NCBI RefSeq assembly: GCF_027563315.1
Contig: NZ_JAMKBJ010000005.1
Span: 1-64,000, forward strand
DNA: 64,000 nt
Reading direction: 5' to 3'
DNA from: Paenisporosarcina quisquiliarum
GTDB taxonomy: Bacteria; Bacillota; Bacilli; Bacillales_A; Planococcaceae
Below are positions 9,063-19,725 of this stretch, one piece after another (position 1 is the stretch's first letter; each line of letters opens with the position of its first letter). Below the pieces are notes generated by a model. That model saw only the letters and a program-made list of their open reading frames with translations. It was not told the DNA's origin and made no database searches. The translations under genes and the position numbers were made by a program.

Positions 9063-9121
9063 TGTCTTCACCTCTCCATCTGATGCGATATGTAACTCAT
9101 TTCAATTTTGCTTGTAAATAA

Positions 9122-9153
9122 AATGGGGAGAAATCACGTAGACTTCTCCCCAT
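9122..9153 (-). terminator. intra-operon attenuator after dppA
   Basis: Minus strand arms ATGGGGAGAA and TTCTCCCCAT followed by TTTTATTT, between dppA and dppB. Partial termination or 3'-end protection after a binding-protein gene is common in ABC operons. Confidence 0.75.
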
Positions 9154-9164
9154 CAGTCAGTCTC

Positions 9165-10766
9165 TTACTTGAAGTCTACTTCTGCTAACTTATCAGAACC
9201 AGTCGGATGTGGTTTGAAACCTACCAAATTCGCTTTACCTGCAAGAAGTGGAGTAGAGTGAGCAAGCGGTACCCACGGAGCGTCTTCGAAAATGATTTCT
9301 TGAGCTTGACCGTAAAGTTCATTACGCTTGTCTTCATCAACTTCTGATTGTGCTTCAATTAGGATGTCGTGTAATTCGTCGTTGCTATAGTATGAATAGT
9401 TATTGCTTCCGATATTGTCTTTATCAAGTAATACGTATAGGAAGTTATCCGCATCACCATTATCACCAGTCCAACCTAACATGAATGCATCCGCTTCTCC
9501 GTTACGAGCTTTTTCCAAGTAAGTTGCCCACTCGAATGTAACGATTTTCGCTTTGATTCCAACATCAGCTAAGTTCGATTGGATAACTTCAGCCACTTTT
9601 TGGCCGTCTGGCATATATGGACGTGGTACAGGCATTGCCCATAGTTCCATTTCAAAACCTTCTGCTAAACCAGCTTCAGCCAATAATGCTTTTGCTTTCG
9701 CAGGATCGAAATCATAACCTGGAATGTCGTCATTATAGCCACTGATTACTGGAGGCATTGGGTTTTTCGCTACTTCTGCACGACCTTCGAAGAATGCATC
9801 TACGATCGCTTGTTTGTCAATTGCATGGTTGATTGCTTGACGCACTTCCACTTTATCGAAAGGAGGACGAGTGCTTGTCAAACCTAAGTAACCAACGTTC
9901 ATTGATGGACGTTCGAATAATTGCAATTCTGAATTACCTTCAACAGATTTACCATCAGCTGGGTTTACACCATCAGCCAAATCGATTTCACCTGTGTTTA
10001 AAGCGTTCAAACGAGCTGAGTTATCTGGAATTGCTTTGAATACTACTTTATCAAGTTTAGGAAGGTCCTTAACCCAGTAGTCTTCGTTCTTTTCAATTGT
10101 GATTGAATCATTGCGTTTCCACTCGACAAATTTGAATGGTCCAGTACCTACTGGGTTATCACCGAATTTTTCGCCTTGTTCTTCAAATGCTTTAGGGCTC
10201 GCAATACCAAACGGGCTCATCGCTAAGTTTTTAAGGAAAGGCGCTTGTGGACGTTTCAATTTGAACACAACTTTGTAATCTCCATCTGCAGTTACAGACT
10301 CGATGACATGTCCTTCGTCACCTTTGTAACCACCGAACATTGAAGAATAGTAATAGAAATCTTCACCTGAACCATTTGCCCAACGCTCAAAGTTAGCTAC
10401 TACAGCTTCAGCATTGAAGTCAGTGCCATCATGGAACTTGATGCCTTCTTCAAGTTCGAATGTATAAGTCAAACCATCTTCTGAAGGTTCCCATTTTTTA
10501 GCTAGACCTGGGTTGATTTCTGTATCTTGTTTACCAAAGTTAACAAGTGTTTCAAAGATGTTTTGTGTTACTTTAAAAGATTCACCATCAGTTACTGTTG
10601 CCGGATCTAGAGATACAGAATCCCCACCACGACCAAATACTAAAATCTTCGGCTCTCCGTTATTTTCGCCGTTGCCATCTGATGAATCAGATTGACAGCC
10701 CGCTAAAATTGTTGAGAGGACTAGCATTGTTAATAAAGCGAGTGACCACAGTTTCTTCTTACTCAA
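9165..10766 (-). CDS. dppA: peptide-binding lipoprotein (SBP_bac_5)
   Basis: 533-residue extracellular substrate-binding protein. A lipoprotein signal runs to about residue 24 (lipobox LAGC), followed by a Ser/Asp/Asn-rich linker and the family 5 binding domain with the GTGPFKFVEW segment. Lipid attachment would hold it on the outer face of the membrane to deliver peptides to DppBC. The start is TTG 10766 with GGAGGGG upstream. Dipeptide is the likeliest ligand class, but nickel, haem or oligopeptide cannot be excluded from sequence. Confidence 0.88.
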   Translation of the reverse strand: MSKKKLWSLALLTMLVLSTILAGCQSDSSDGNGENNGEPKILVFGRGGDSVSLDPATVTDGESFKVTQNIFETLVNFGKQDTEINPGLAKKWEPSEDGLTYTFELEEGIKFHDGTDFNAEAVVANFERWANGSGEDFYYYSSMFGGYKGDEGHVIESVTADGDYKVVFKLKRPQAPFLKNLAMSPFGIASPKAFEEQGEKFGDNPVGTGPFKFVEWKRNDSITIEKNEDYWVKDLPKLDKVVFKAIPDNSARLNALNTGEIDLADGVNPADGKSVEGNSELQLFERPSMNVGYLGLTSTRPPFDKVEVRQAINHAIDKQAIVDAFFEGRAEVAKNPMPPVISGYNDDIPGYDFDPAKAKALLAEAGLAEGFEMELWAMPVPRPYMPDGQKVAEVIQSNLADVGIKAKIVTFEWATYLEKARNGEADAFMLGWTGDNGDADNFLYVLLDKDNIGSNNYSYYSNDELHDILIEAQSEVDEDKRNELYGQAQEIIFEDAPWVPLAHSTPLLAGKANLVGFKPHPTGSDKLAEVDFK

Positions 10767-10793
10767 ATTGACCCCTCCATATTGTTTTTTATA

Positions 10794-11777
10794 TCATTGT
10801 TGCGCATGTTCACCGTATAGGTGGCAGGCAACAGAATGACCTGGTTCAACTTCTTCTAACTTTGGTACGATTTTTGTACACACATCCATTTTAAAAGGAC
10901 AGCGGGTATGGAATGTACATCCCGATGGAGGATTTGAAGGACTAGGAATATCTCCTTTAATAAGGATCTGCTCCCGTACAAAGTTCGGATCCGGAACCGG
11001 TACAGCAGACAATAATGCCTGTGTATATGGGTGAAGTGGCTTATCATATAGCAACTCACTTTCCGCAATCTCGACCATTTTGCCGAGATACATAACCCCT
11101 ACTCGATCACTTATATGACGAACAACCCCTAGATCATGCGCAATAAATATATAAGTAAGATTTAATTCTTTTTGTAAATCCTGCATCAAGTTCAGCACTT
11201 GTGCCTGAATGGACACGTCGAGCGCTGAAACAGGCTCATCCGCAATAATTAGTTTAGGGTTTGTCATCAGTGCTCTGGCAATGCCGATACGCTGACGTTG
11301 TCCTCCGCTGAATTGATGAGGATAACGTTTCGCATGGTAGCTGCTTAACCCGACAATCTCAAGAAAATCATGAACTTTCTTTTTGCGCGTTTTGGCATCA
11401 CCGATTCCATGAACAATCAAAGGCTCCTCCAAGATCTTCTCAATGGTATGTCTAGGATTTAATGAAGCATATGGATCCTGGAAAACCATTTGAATTTCCC
11501 GGCGCGCCTTTCGCATATCATCACTTGAAATACTCGTCAGTTCCTTACCATCAAAAACAACTTTTCCTTCTGACGGTTCTAGCAATCTCATAAGCATGCG
11601 GCCAGTAGTAGATTTTCCACAACCTGACTCGCCCACGATTCCAAGAGTTTCGCCTTTATTGACATAGAACGATACATCGTCAACCGCTTTTACATGCCCA
11701 GATACTCGACTGAGTAATCCTTTACGAATGGGAAAATACTTTTTAAGTCCTTCAACTTTCAACAAGGGTTCTGTCAT
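10794..11777 (-). CDS. dppF: peptide ABC transporter ATPase DppF-type
   Basis: 327-residue ATPase with Walker [10 protein letters not shown], signature SGGQRQRI, Walker [13 protein letters not shown] and a C-terminal oligopeptide/dipeptide transporter segment holding a Cys cluster ([14 protein letters not shown]), an iron-sulfur motif seen in this family. It overlaps the end of dppD by 26 bp, which indicates coupled translation; GGAGG precedes the ATG. Confidence 0.9.
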   Translation of the reverse strand: MTEPLLKVEGLKKYFPIRKGLLSRVSGHVKAVDDVSFYVNKGETLGIVGESGCGKSTTGRMLMRLLEPSEGKVVFDGKELTSISSDDMRKARREIQMVFQDPYASLNPRHTIEKILEEPLIVHGIGDAKTRKKKVHDFLEIVGLSSYHAKRYPHQFSGGQRQRIGIARALMTNPKLIIADEPVSALDVSIQAQVLNLMQDLQKELNLTYIFIAHDLGVVRHISDRVGVMYLGKMVEIAESELLYDKPLHPYTQALLSAVPVPDPNFVREQILIKGDIPSPSNPPSGCTFHTRCPFKMDVCTKIVPKLEEVEPGHSVACHLYGEHAQQ

Positions 11778-12771
11778 GAGTGGATACCTCCTGATCTTCG
11801 TACAAGAAGCATCTTGTCTTGTGTACAGTTGCAGTTTGATACAAATCTGGATTCTGTGTCAGGCACTTGTCGAATGCAAATTCGCATCGTGCAGCAAAGC
11901 GACAACCTGTATTTACGGAACCTGGTTTTGGTACATTACCAGGTATCGAATATAAACGTTGTTTTTTATAACGCATATCGGGTACGGATTGTAATAATCC
12001 TTTTGTATATGGATGTTGTGGGTCTTTGAAAATCGTTTGAACTGGACCTTCTTCAACAATTTGGCCAGCGTACATGACAACCACTCTTTCACAAGTCTCT
12101 GCAACAACACCGAGATCATGTGTGATTAACAGAACGGCTGTGTTCAATCGTTCATTCAAGTCTTTCATCAATGCCAGGATTTGAGCTTGAATGGTTACAT
12201 CAAGTGCAGTTGTTGGTTCATCTGCGATTAATACTTTTGGATCGCATACGAGTGCCATGGCAATCATGACCCGCTGCCTCATTCCTCCTGATAATTGATG
12301 GGGATACTCTTTCATCAATTCGTCTGCACGTGGAAGACCTACTAGCGTCAGCATTTCAACAGCACGAGCACTTGCCTGTTTTTTCGACCAGCCTTTTTTA
12401 TGAATAAGAATAGCTTCCATCAATTGATTTCCTATCGTAAATAGAGGATTCAAAGATGTCATCGGCTCTTGGAAAATCATGGCTACGTCGTTGCCTCGTA
12501 CATTCCGCATTTCTTTATCACTTAGTTTAGTTAATTCCTTGTCTCCGAAAAGAATTTTACCACCAGTAATTTTTCCTGGCGGGCTCGGTACTAACCCCAT
12601 TATGGATAATGATGTAACACTTTTCCCACAACCAGATTCCCCTACAATACCGAGTACTTCTCCTTCATGAACGGAAAAATCAATATTGTCTACTGCGGGT
12701 ATTACTCCGTCATCTGTGAAAAAGGATGTTTGAAGACCTTTTACTTGAAGAATCGCTTTACGTTCACTCAT
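11752..12771 (-). CDS. dppD: peptide ABC transporter ATPase DppD-type
   Basis: 339-residue ATPase and first gene of the operon. Walker [10 protein letters not shown], signature LSGGMRQRV, Walker B LIADEPTTALD, and the C-terminal Cys-rich motif (CRFAARCEFAFDKC). ATG 12771 follows AAGGAGGG; the longer upstream frame has no ribosome site. The operon order D-F-A-B-C places both ATPases first. Confidence 0.9.
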   Translation of the reverse strand: MSERKAILQVKGLQTSFFTDDGVIPAVDNIDFSVHEGEVLGIVGESGCGKSVTSLSIMGLVPSPPGKITGGKILFGDKELTKLSDKEMRNVRGNDVAMIFQEPMTSLNPLFTIGNQLMEAILIHKKGWSKKQASARAVEMLTLVGLPRADELMKEYPHQLSGGMRQRVMIAMALVCDPKVLIADEPTTALDVTIQAQILALMKDLNERLNTAVLLITHDLGVVAETCERVVVMYAGQIVEEGPVQTIFKDPQHPYTKGLLQSVPDMRYKKQRLYSIPGNVPKPGSVNTGCRFAARCEFAFDKCLTQNPDLYQTATVHKTRCFLYEDQEVSTHDRTLVES

Positions 12772-12822
12772 GATGTCCCTCCTTTTTCCTAGCATACGAA
12801 ATGAAATAGTTTACTAGTATCA

Positions 12823-12837
12823 TTGTTTCAGAAAATT
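12823..12837 (-). promoter_or_regulatory. CodY-like box in dpp leader
   Basis: Minus strand AATTTTCTGAAACAA matches the CodY consensus AATTTTCWGAAAATT at 12 of 15 positions. It lies just downstream of the predicted start site, a position that would allow repression when branched-chain amino acids and GTP are plentiful. B. subtilis dpp is a known CodY target. Confidence 0.6.
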
Positions 12838-12850
12838 CGATATGTTCTAT

Positions 12851-12878
12851 ATTATACAAACAATAATTATAATTGCAA
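12851..12878 (-). promoter_or_regulatory. dpp operon promoter
   Basis: Minus strand: -35 TTGCAA (12873-12878), 16-bp spacer, -10 TATAAT (12851-12856). Confidence 0.65.
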
Positions 12879-12913
12879 TACTTATTTTATAAGTCATACT
12901 TCTATTATTTTCA

Positions 12914-12946
12914 TAAAAAAAGGTTCTCCTTTTCAGGAGAACCTTT
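12914..12946 (-). terminator. ygaD terminator
   Basis: Minus strand arms AAAGGTTCTCC and GGAGAACCTTT followed by a long T run. Confidence 0.9.
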
Positions 12947-14698
12947 CTAGTCTATATCCAGTTGTTGAACTTGAAATAAGTTGTAATATATTCCTTTAGT
13001 TTGCATCAGTTCTTCATGAGTTCCTTGTTCTTTAAGCTCTCCATGATCAATAACAAAGATTTGATCAGCATGTGTGATGGTAGATAAACGATGGGCGACA
13101 ATAATCGTCGTACGGTTATGTGCCAATCGTTCTAAAGAGTCTTGTATCAAGGATTCACTCTCTAAATCTAGAGCAGAAGTTGCTTCGTCCAAAACTAAAA
13201 TCGGAGGATTTTTCAAGAACACGCGGGCAATGGCGACACGTTGTTTTTGACCACCAGACAACTTAACTCCACGTTCCCCGACTTTCGTCTCATACCCTTC
13301 CGGCAACGAAACGATAAAGTCATGAGCATTCGCAGCTTTTGCCGCTTCAATTACTTCGTCATCCGAAGCGTCTGGGCGACCCATAAGTATATTTGCTTTC
13401 ACCGAATCACTGAACAGAATATTATCTTGCAAAACTATTCCAATCTGTTCGCGTAACGAATGAATTTTTACATCTCTAATATCTAGGTCGTCTATTTTCA
13501 CTGATCCGCTTGTTGTGTCATAAAAACGGGGAATCATACTAATAATTGTTGATTTCCCTCCCCCACTCATACCTACAAAAGCGGCTGTTTGACCTGGTTC
13601 CACCGTGAAATTCATATTATTCAATACGAGATTATTTTCTTCTTCGTATCTGAAAGAAACATGGTCAAACTGCAGTTTCCCTTTAATTGCCGGCATATTT
13701 TTAGCATTTGGTCCATCTTGAATATCATATTTTTCATCCATGAGTTCAAACACACGGTCCATCGATGCAAACGCTTGTGTCAAAGTAGTTGAAGAACTAA
13801 CCAGTCGTCGCAATGGATTATATAGACGTTCAATATACGCGATAAATGCAACCATCGTTCCGACAGTTAAATTCCCATGAATAACTTGATATCCTGCGTA
13901 GGCGATAACTAAAAGAGGTGCTACATCCGTAATGGTATTAACGACAGCAAAAGCTTTGGCATTCCATTTCGTATGATCAACAGCCTTTTCTAGAAACTCG
14001 CCATTTGCTTTATCAAAAATTTGTTGCTCATGTTTTTCGAGTGCAAAGCTTTTAATGATACTCATGCCTTGGACACGTTCATGCAAGTAACTTTGAACAC
14101 CTGCAAGTGCCTGTGATCTTTTTTTAGTTAAATCTCTCAGACGCCCGAAGAAGTATTTTACACTGAACGCATAAAACGGGAACGCTAATAATGTTACCAG
14201 AGTTAACGGAACATCCATTGTGAGCATAATTGCTACAGCAATCAAAATTGTTGCTAGATCTAGCCATAAGTTCATTAAACCGATCATCACAAAGTTTTTG
14301 GTTTGTTCTACATCATTGATTACACGAGAAATGACCTCTCCCACGCGAGTGTTCGAATAAAACCGTAAACTCAGGCGTTGTAAGTGACCATATAGCTCTT
14401 GTCTGATGTCGTACAAAATTTTGTTACTGACTAATTGAGCATAGTACTGGCGGTAATACTCAATCGGCGGTCTGACAATAAAGAAAACGAGCGCCGTTCC
14501 ACCTAGCCAATAAAATAATTGACGGGTTTTTTCGGCATCCGACATTGTATCAACAGTAACGATATCGTCAATGACGATTTTAATTAGTAACGGTATAAAT
14601 AATGGAATCGCAAATTTCACGACTCCAATGGCAACTGTGAGAACAATTTGCCACGTATATGGTTTAACAAACTTCATGTATCTTTTCGTACTACTCAT
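12947..14698 (-). CDS. ygaD: YgaD-like multidrug-type ABC exporter
   Basis: 583-residue half-transporter. A six-helix type IV exporter membrane domain (about residues 1-320) is fused to an ATPase domain with Walker [10 protein letters not shown], signature LSGGQKQR and Walker [12 protein letters not shown]. It would work as a homodimer in the cytoplasmic membrane; substrate unknown, with lipid or drug export typical of the family. It sits between ntdP and the hemL region as in B. subtilis, except that the dpp operon separates it from ygaE here. Confidence 0.88.
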   Translation of the reverse strand: MSSTKRYMKFVKPYTWQIVLTVAIGVVKFAIPLFIPLLIKIVIDDIVTVDTMSDAEKTRQLFYWLGGTALVFFIVRPPIEYYRQYYAQLVSNKILYDIRQELYGHLQRLSLRFYSNTRVGEVISRVINDVEQTKNFVMIGLMNLWLDLATILIAVAIMLTMDVPLTLVTLLAFPFYAFSVKYFFGRLRDLTKKRSQALAGVQSYLHERVQGMSIIKSFALEKHEQQIFDKANGEFLEKAVDHTKWNAKAFAVVNTITDVAPLLVIAYAGYQVIHGNLTVGTMVAFIAYIERLYNPLRRLVSSSTTLTQAFASMDRVFELMDEKYDIQDGPNAKNMPAIKGKLQFDHVSFRYEEENNLVLNNMNFTVEPGQTAAFVGMSGGGKSTIISMIPRFYDTTSGSVKIDDLDIRDVKIHSLREQIGIVLQDNILFSDSVKANILMGRPDASDDEVIEAAKAANAHDFIVSLPEGYETKVGERGVKLSGGQKQRVAIARVFLKNPPILVLDEATSALDLESESLIQDSLERLAHNRTTIIVAHRLSTITHADQIFVIDHGELKEQGTHEELMQTKGIYYNLFQVQQLDID

Positions 14699-14720
14699 CC
14701 GTTCACTTTCCTTTCCAAAT

Positions 14721-14745
14721 GAAAAACCTGTTGGGATTCAACAGG
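14721..14745 (-). terminator. ntdP terminator
   Basis: Minus strand CCTGTTGAATCCCAACAGG followed by TTTTT, in the 53-bp gap before ygaD. Confidence 0.75.
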
Positions 14746-14751
14746 CATCAT

Positions 14752-15297
14752 TTACTCACGTATTCTAAGTTGCTTGTGAAATAGGTAACGGTTTGTCCAC
14801 ACCTCGATAAAATCCGGTGCAAATGGTCCTTTGCGTTGTTTAATCCAGCTAATTAGTTTTTCCACATTACGATGTAATATCGTATCAATAACTTCAGGAT
14901 AATTCATTTGTTGTTTATGATCTTCAAATTCATCTTCGTCCAAAATGGTATACGTCATATCTGGGAAGACTTTAACATCTAAATCGTAATCAATGTATTT
15001 TAAAGATTGGTTATCGTAAACGAATGGTGAACTGATGTTACAGTAATAGTACACACCATCTTCGCGCAACATACAAATGATATTGAACCAGTGTTCAGCA
15101 TGGAAATAACAAATCGATGGTTCCCGAGTTAACCAAGTACGACCGTCTGACTCGGTTACGAGCGTTCGTTCGTTCGCGCCAATGACAATATTCCTTGTCC
15201 CTTTCAGAACCATTGTTTCTTGCCAGACGCGGTGGATTTTGCCGTTATGCTTGTAGCTGTGGATCTGAATCGTTTCTCCTTCTGCTGGTATTGACAT
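14752..15297 (-). CDS. ntdP: nucleoside tri-/diphosphatase NtdP (DUF402)
   Basis: 181-residue DUF402 protein closely resembling B. subtilis YgaC, renamed NtdP. Family enzymes hydrolyse nucleoside tri- and diphosphates with divalent metal. Conserved blocks include HRVWQET, the acidic [13 protein letters not shown] segment with likely metal ligands, and the [11 protein letters not shown] end. ATG 15297 follows AAAGGTGGG; the frame is open well upstream but without a ribosome site. Confidence 0.85.
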   Translation of the reverse strand: MSIPAEGETIQIHSYKHNGKIHRVWQETMVLKGTRNIVIGANERTLVTESDGRTWLTREPSICYFHAEHWFNIICMLREDGVYYYCNISSPFVYDNQSLKYIDYDLDVKVFPDMTYTILDEDEFEDHKQQMNYPEVIDTILHRNVEKLISWIKQRKGPFAPDFIEVWTNRYLFHKQLRIRE

Positions 15298-15355
15298 GGA
15301 TAAGCCCACCTTTTCGTCAAAGCACAATATATATATAATCTTGCATTGTGTACTC

Positions 15356-15384
15356 ATTATAACAACCAATTTACAAAAACTGTA
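15356..15384 (-). promoter_or_regulatory. ntdP promoter
   Basis: Minus strand: -10 TATAAT (15356-15361) with a weak -35 TACAGT (15379-15384), spacer 17. Confidence 0.5.
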
Positions 15385-15386
15385 GC

Positions 15387-15422
15387 AAAAAAAATCAGCG
15401 AAGGCATAAAGCCCTCGCTGAT
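15387..15422 (-). terminator. sspE terminator
   Basis: Minus strand arms ATCAGCGAGGGC and GCCTTCGCTGAT followed by TTTTTTTT. Confidence 0.9.
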
Positions 15423-15439
15423 AGGTGGTGAAGTACTTA

Positions 15440-15661
15440 TTATTTAGTTGAATTATTGTTGCGGTTTGCTTGTGGACCAGAAGCATTATTTTTCTTCTGA
15501 GCAGATTGTTGATTGCGTTGGATCACTTCGTTTACATCAGTTTCAGAAGCGAACTCTGTACGGTAGTTACCTTGTGTACCTGTCATTTTTTGTGCAGATT
15601 GTTGATTTTGACGACGTACTTCTGCAGCGTTAGTTGGTTGGTTGTTGTTTTTGTTTGGCAT
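15440..15661 (-). CDS. sspE: gamma-type small acid-soluble spore protein
   Basis: 73-residue, Asn/Gln-rich protein with two copies of the gamma-SASP repeat core ([10 protein letters not shown] and [10 protein letters not shown]) around [11 protein letters not shown], which contains the germination protease recognition region. It is an amino-acid store degraded at germination and direct evidence that the organism sporulates. GGAGGTG precedes the ATG. The locus between ntdP and fabL is the same as in B. subtilis. Confidence 0.93.
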   Translation of the reverse strand: MPNKNNNQPTNAAEVRRQNQQSAQKMTGTQGNYRTEFASETDVNEVIQRNQQSAQKKNNASGPQANRNNNSTK

Positions 15662-15682
15662 GAATTTTCACCTCCATGCTCA

Positions 15683-15712
15683 TTAATGTGTGCAATTAGG
15701 GAAAACTTATGC
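15683..15712 (-). promoter_or_regulatory. candidate sigma-G promoter of sspE
   Basis: Minus strand: -35 GCATAA (15707-15712), 18-bp spacer, -10 CATTAA (15683-15688), resembling forespore sigma-G elements (GNATR / CATNNTA). It is about 20 bp upstream of the start. Confidence 0.5.
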
Positions 15713-15728
15713 TTACAAAAAAACTTTT

Positions 15729-17539
<1,811 letters not shown>

Positions 17540-17701
17540 ACTTTTCACCTACATTCTTGTTGATTACATGCTCCGCATTTCGGGTATACCAAATTGTAGA
17601 ATGCAAGGAATCTCGGAAGTCTAACCGTTGTTATTTTATCAAAAATATCTTATGATGAACAAAATTATTCGGGCAGTCTCCGTTCAAAGGAGTGGATACA
17701 G

Positions 17702-18682
17702 TTGGATACAGGTACTCATGTTGTCATGGGGATCGCGTTAGGTGGACTAGCCATGATTGACCCAGTGGTCGCTAATCATTCAATGACTGCTACAGCTGTG
17801 ATTGCCGGGACAATTATCGGATCTCAAGCGCCTGACGTGGATACAGTTTTAAAATTAAGAAATAATGCGGTATATATTCGCCACCATCGTGGCATTACCC
17901 ATTCAATTCCGGCTGTATTATTATGGCCACTCGCAATTTCGGGTGTCATTCATTTAATCATGCCTGGTGCAGATTTTCTCCATTTATGGTTATGGACATT
18001 TCTAGCCGTCTTTTTGCACGTTTTCGTCGATATTTTCAATTCATATGGAACTCAAGCGCTTCGCCCGTTCTCCAATAAATGGGTAGCCCTTGGCGTAATC
18101 AATACGTTTGATCCCATTATTTTTGGTCTACATGTGTTCGCCTTGATGTTCTGGGCATTCGGAGCTAATCCCGTCTACACAATGCTCATATTGTATGCAA
18201 TCGTATTTGTTTATTATTTACTACGATTCGCAGTACAGCACGCCGTTAGACACGCGGTCAAAAATACAATTCCGACAGCGGAAGAAATCATTATCGCTCC
18301 AACTATCCGTTTTTTCCAATGGCGTATTGCAGCCATTTCTAAAACGCATCACTATGTAGGAAGAGCATATGGACGTTCAATTAATATCTACGACCGTTTT
18401 GATCGTAAAACGATTCCAGATTCTCCGCTTGTAAAAGCTGCTCTCAAAGACAAGAATTTACAAGCTTTCATATCGTTTTCTCCTATTTATCGATGGGAAA
18501 TCACTGATCATGATCACATTCACGAAGTACGTCTCATTGATTTGCGCTACCGAAGCAATGACTACTATCCATTTGTTGCAGTTGCCCATTTAAATGAAGA
18601 ATTACAAATCGTCAATTCGTACACCGGTTGGATATTCAGCGAAGAAAAACTCCACAAGAAATTAGATTTCATTTCAGACTAA
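17702..18682 (+). CDS. yfhP: YfhP-like membrane-bound metal-dependent hydrolase
   Basis: 326-residue YdjM-family protein. The N-terminal membrane region (about residues 1-170, four to five helices) carries conserved His/Asp residues (DTGTH, HHRGITHS, HVFVDIFNSYG) typical of this putative hydrolase family. The C-terminal part is soluble. The start is TTG 17702 behind AAAGGAG. Divergent from mutY as in B. subtilis yfhP/yfhQ. Substrate unknown. Confidence 0.82.
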   Translation: MDTGTHVVMGIALGGLAMIDPVVANHSMTATAVIAGTIIGSQAPDVDTVLKLRNNAVYIRHHRGITHSIPAVLLWPLAISGVIHLIMPGADFLHLWLWTFLAVFLHVFVDIFNSYGTQALRPFSNKWVALGVINTFDPIIFGLHVFALMFWAFGANPVYTMLILYAIVFVYYLLRFAVQHAVRHAVKNTIPTAEEIIIAPTIRFFQWRIAAISKTHHYVGRAYGRSINIYDRFDRKTIPDSPLVKAALKDKNLQAFISFSPIYRWEITDHDHIHEVRLIDLRYRSNDYYPFVAVAHLNEELQIVNSYTGWIFSEEKLHKKLDFISD

Positions 18683-18717
18683 AAAGTACACGACACCTTC
18701 TGTCGTGTACTTTTTTC
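18683..18717. terminator. yfhP terminator
   Basis: Arms AAGTACACGACA and TGTCGTGTACTT followed by TTTTTTC. Its 3' half reappears at 19106-19124, next to yfhJ. Confidence 0.9.
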
Positions 18718-18746
18718 TTATCTTTTGCACTCTATAGCAAAAGAAC

Positions 18747-18860
18747 ATGGTCGGCTATTTCTTTCGCTTTCCGCGGACGAAACGCTAGCCTCCTCGGCTC
18801 GGCCTGCGGGGTCTAGCTTGTTCCGTTTTTCCGCAGGAGTCTTCAGAAATAGCCAACCAT
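18747..18860 (+). repeat. GC-rich imperfect hairpin repeat, copy 1
   Basis: 114-bp element bounded by a 16-bp terminal inverted repeat (ATGGTCGGCTATTTCT / AGAAATAGCCAACCAT, one mismatch). The interior contains TTTCCGCGGACG, AGCCTCCTCGGCTCG, GCGGGGTCTAGC and TTCCGCAGGAGTC. This interior resembles a GC-rich intergenic repeat that I recall as widespread in Bacillales. It codes for nothing visible. Confidence 0.8.
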
Positions 18861-18909
18861 CTGCCTGCTTAATAAGTTTGTAGGACCACGCTGATAGAAA
18901 CGATTTCTG

Positions 18910-19030
18910 TTGATTGGAGTGGAGGCGGCGACTTCAGCGGGAACAGCACGAGCTGAAGGCCCCGCAAGAACGAAGTGATGAGGAGACTGAAGCCGTGCCC
19001 GCGAAACGCGTCCGCCGCAAAGGAAATCAA
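18910..19030 (-). repeat. GC-rich imperfect hairpin repeat, copy 2 (inverted)
   Basis: About 121 bp bounded by TTGATT/AATCAA, with longer imperfect arms (GGAGGCGGCG against CGTCCGCCGC). On the minus strand it reads GGCGGACG, CAGTCTCCTC, TTGCGGGGCCTTCAGC and TTCCCGCTGAAGTC, homologous to copy 1 in the opposite orientation. The pair fills the 439-bp gap between yfhP and yfhJ; no gene is seen there. Confidence 0.78.
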
Positions 19031-19121
19031 TATTTTCTTAATACTCTCTTTAAATAAAATACAGTTAATTTCTGCTTATTTTATTGTTTGTCTACGGACT
19101 AACCTCTGTCGTGTACTTTTC

Positions 19122-19391
19122 TTATTGTATAGAGTCGTCGTCTACTTTTAGCAAATGGGAATACTTCGGATTATTCCCTGCAAACTCATGAATTCGTTCG
19201 CCATAGCTTTCAATCCATTGACGGATTACTTTTTCGGTTACTTCAGATCCTTTGTAATCATAGCCCGCTTTTGCATAAGATGACTCAAAATCTGACCATA
19301 ATAATTCAATCCAAACACGTGCTTTCGCGACAGACAGCGACTCATTCTTTGCCGCAAGTTCCTGTACTAATTGTTCGATTTGCTGTTGCAT
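19122..19391 (-). CDS. yfhJ: YfhJ-family (WVELL) protein
   Basis: 89-residue soluble protein with the family core RVWIELLWSDFE (WVELL motif) near residues 26-37, predicted helical throughout. Function is unknown. It starts one base after yfhH ends, so it is cotranscribed with yfhH and recX. No hairpin terminator of its own follows; only half of one remains (see repeats). Confidence 0.8.
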   Translation of the reverse strand: MQQQIEQLVQELAAKNESLSVAKARVWIELLWSDFESSYAKAGYDYKGSEVTEKVIRQWIESYGERIHEFAGNNPKYSHLLKVDDDSIQ

Positions 19392-19392
19392 A

Positions 19393-19725
19393 TTATTTTC
19401 CCTCCTTCAATGGTTTCAACATGGAGATCGGCAAAGCTTCAGTAAATTTCTCCCCACCAAGTCGGTAACCCCAGGCAAAACGGCCTTTTAAATAATCCAC
19501 ATGGAAAAATACGCCTGGATCTCCTTCAATACGGTACATTTCTCCAGGTACAATCGACGATGAATCTACTAAATATGCCTGAGCCATAATGGCTTTTCGC
19601 TCCAGTACGGCATATTCATTTACATGACCAAGTTGACTTGCCTTTCGTGCCTGTTCCAATAAATTGGCAATGGCTTGGCGTAACTCCTGCTCAGTCATTT
19701 GACTATATTTTTTTTCAGTTACCAT
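19393..19725 (-). CDS. yfhH: YfhH-family protein (DUF1811)
   Basis: 110-residue protein: N-terminal helical hairpin (residues 8-50) and a C-terminal small beta domain (YRIEGDPGVFFHVDYLKG, GYRLGGE). ATG 19725 follows AGGAG with long spacing and overlaps the recX stop by 11 bp, suggesting coupling. Conserved beside recX in Bacillales; function unknown. Confidence 0.78.
   Translation of the reverse strand: MVTEKKYSQMTEQELRQAIANLLEQARKASQLGHVNEYAVLERKAIMAQAYLVDSSSIVPGEMYRIEGDPGVFFHVDYLKGRFAWGYRLGGEKFTEALPISMLKPLKEGK

Noticed and set aside
12862-12877. PerR/Fur-like AT palindrome in the dpp promoter
   Set aside because: Three or more mismatches in a very AT-rich stretch, below what I would call.
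15298-15486. N-terminal extension of NtdP overlapping sspE
   Set aside because: It runs through the sspE terminator and the ntdP promoter.
18721-19100. Insertion sequence or transposase remnant in the repeat region
   Set aside because: No coding trace of a transposase; structure is two short inverted-repeat elements.
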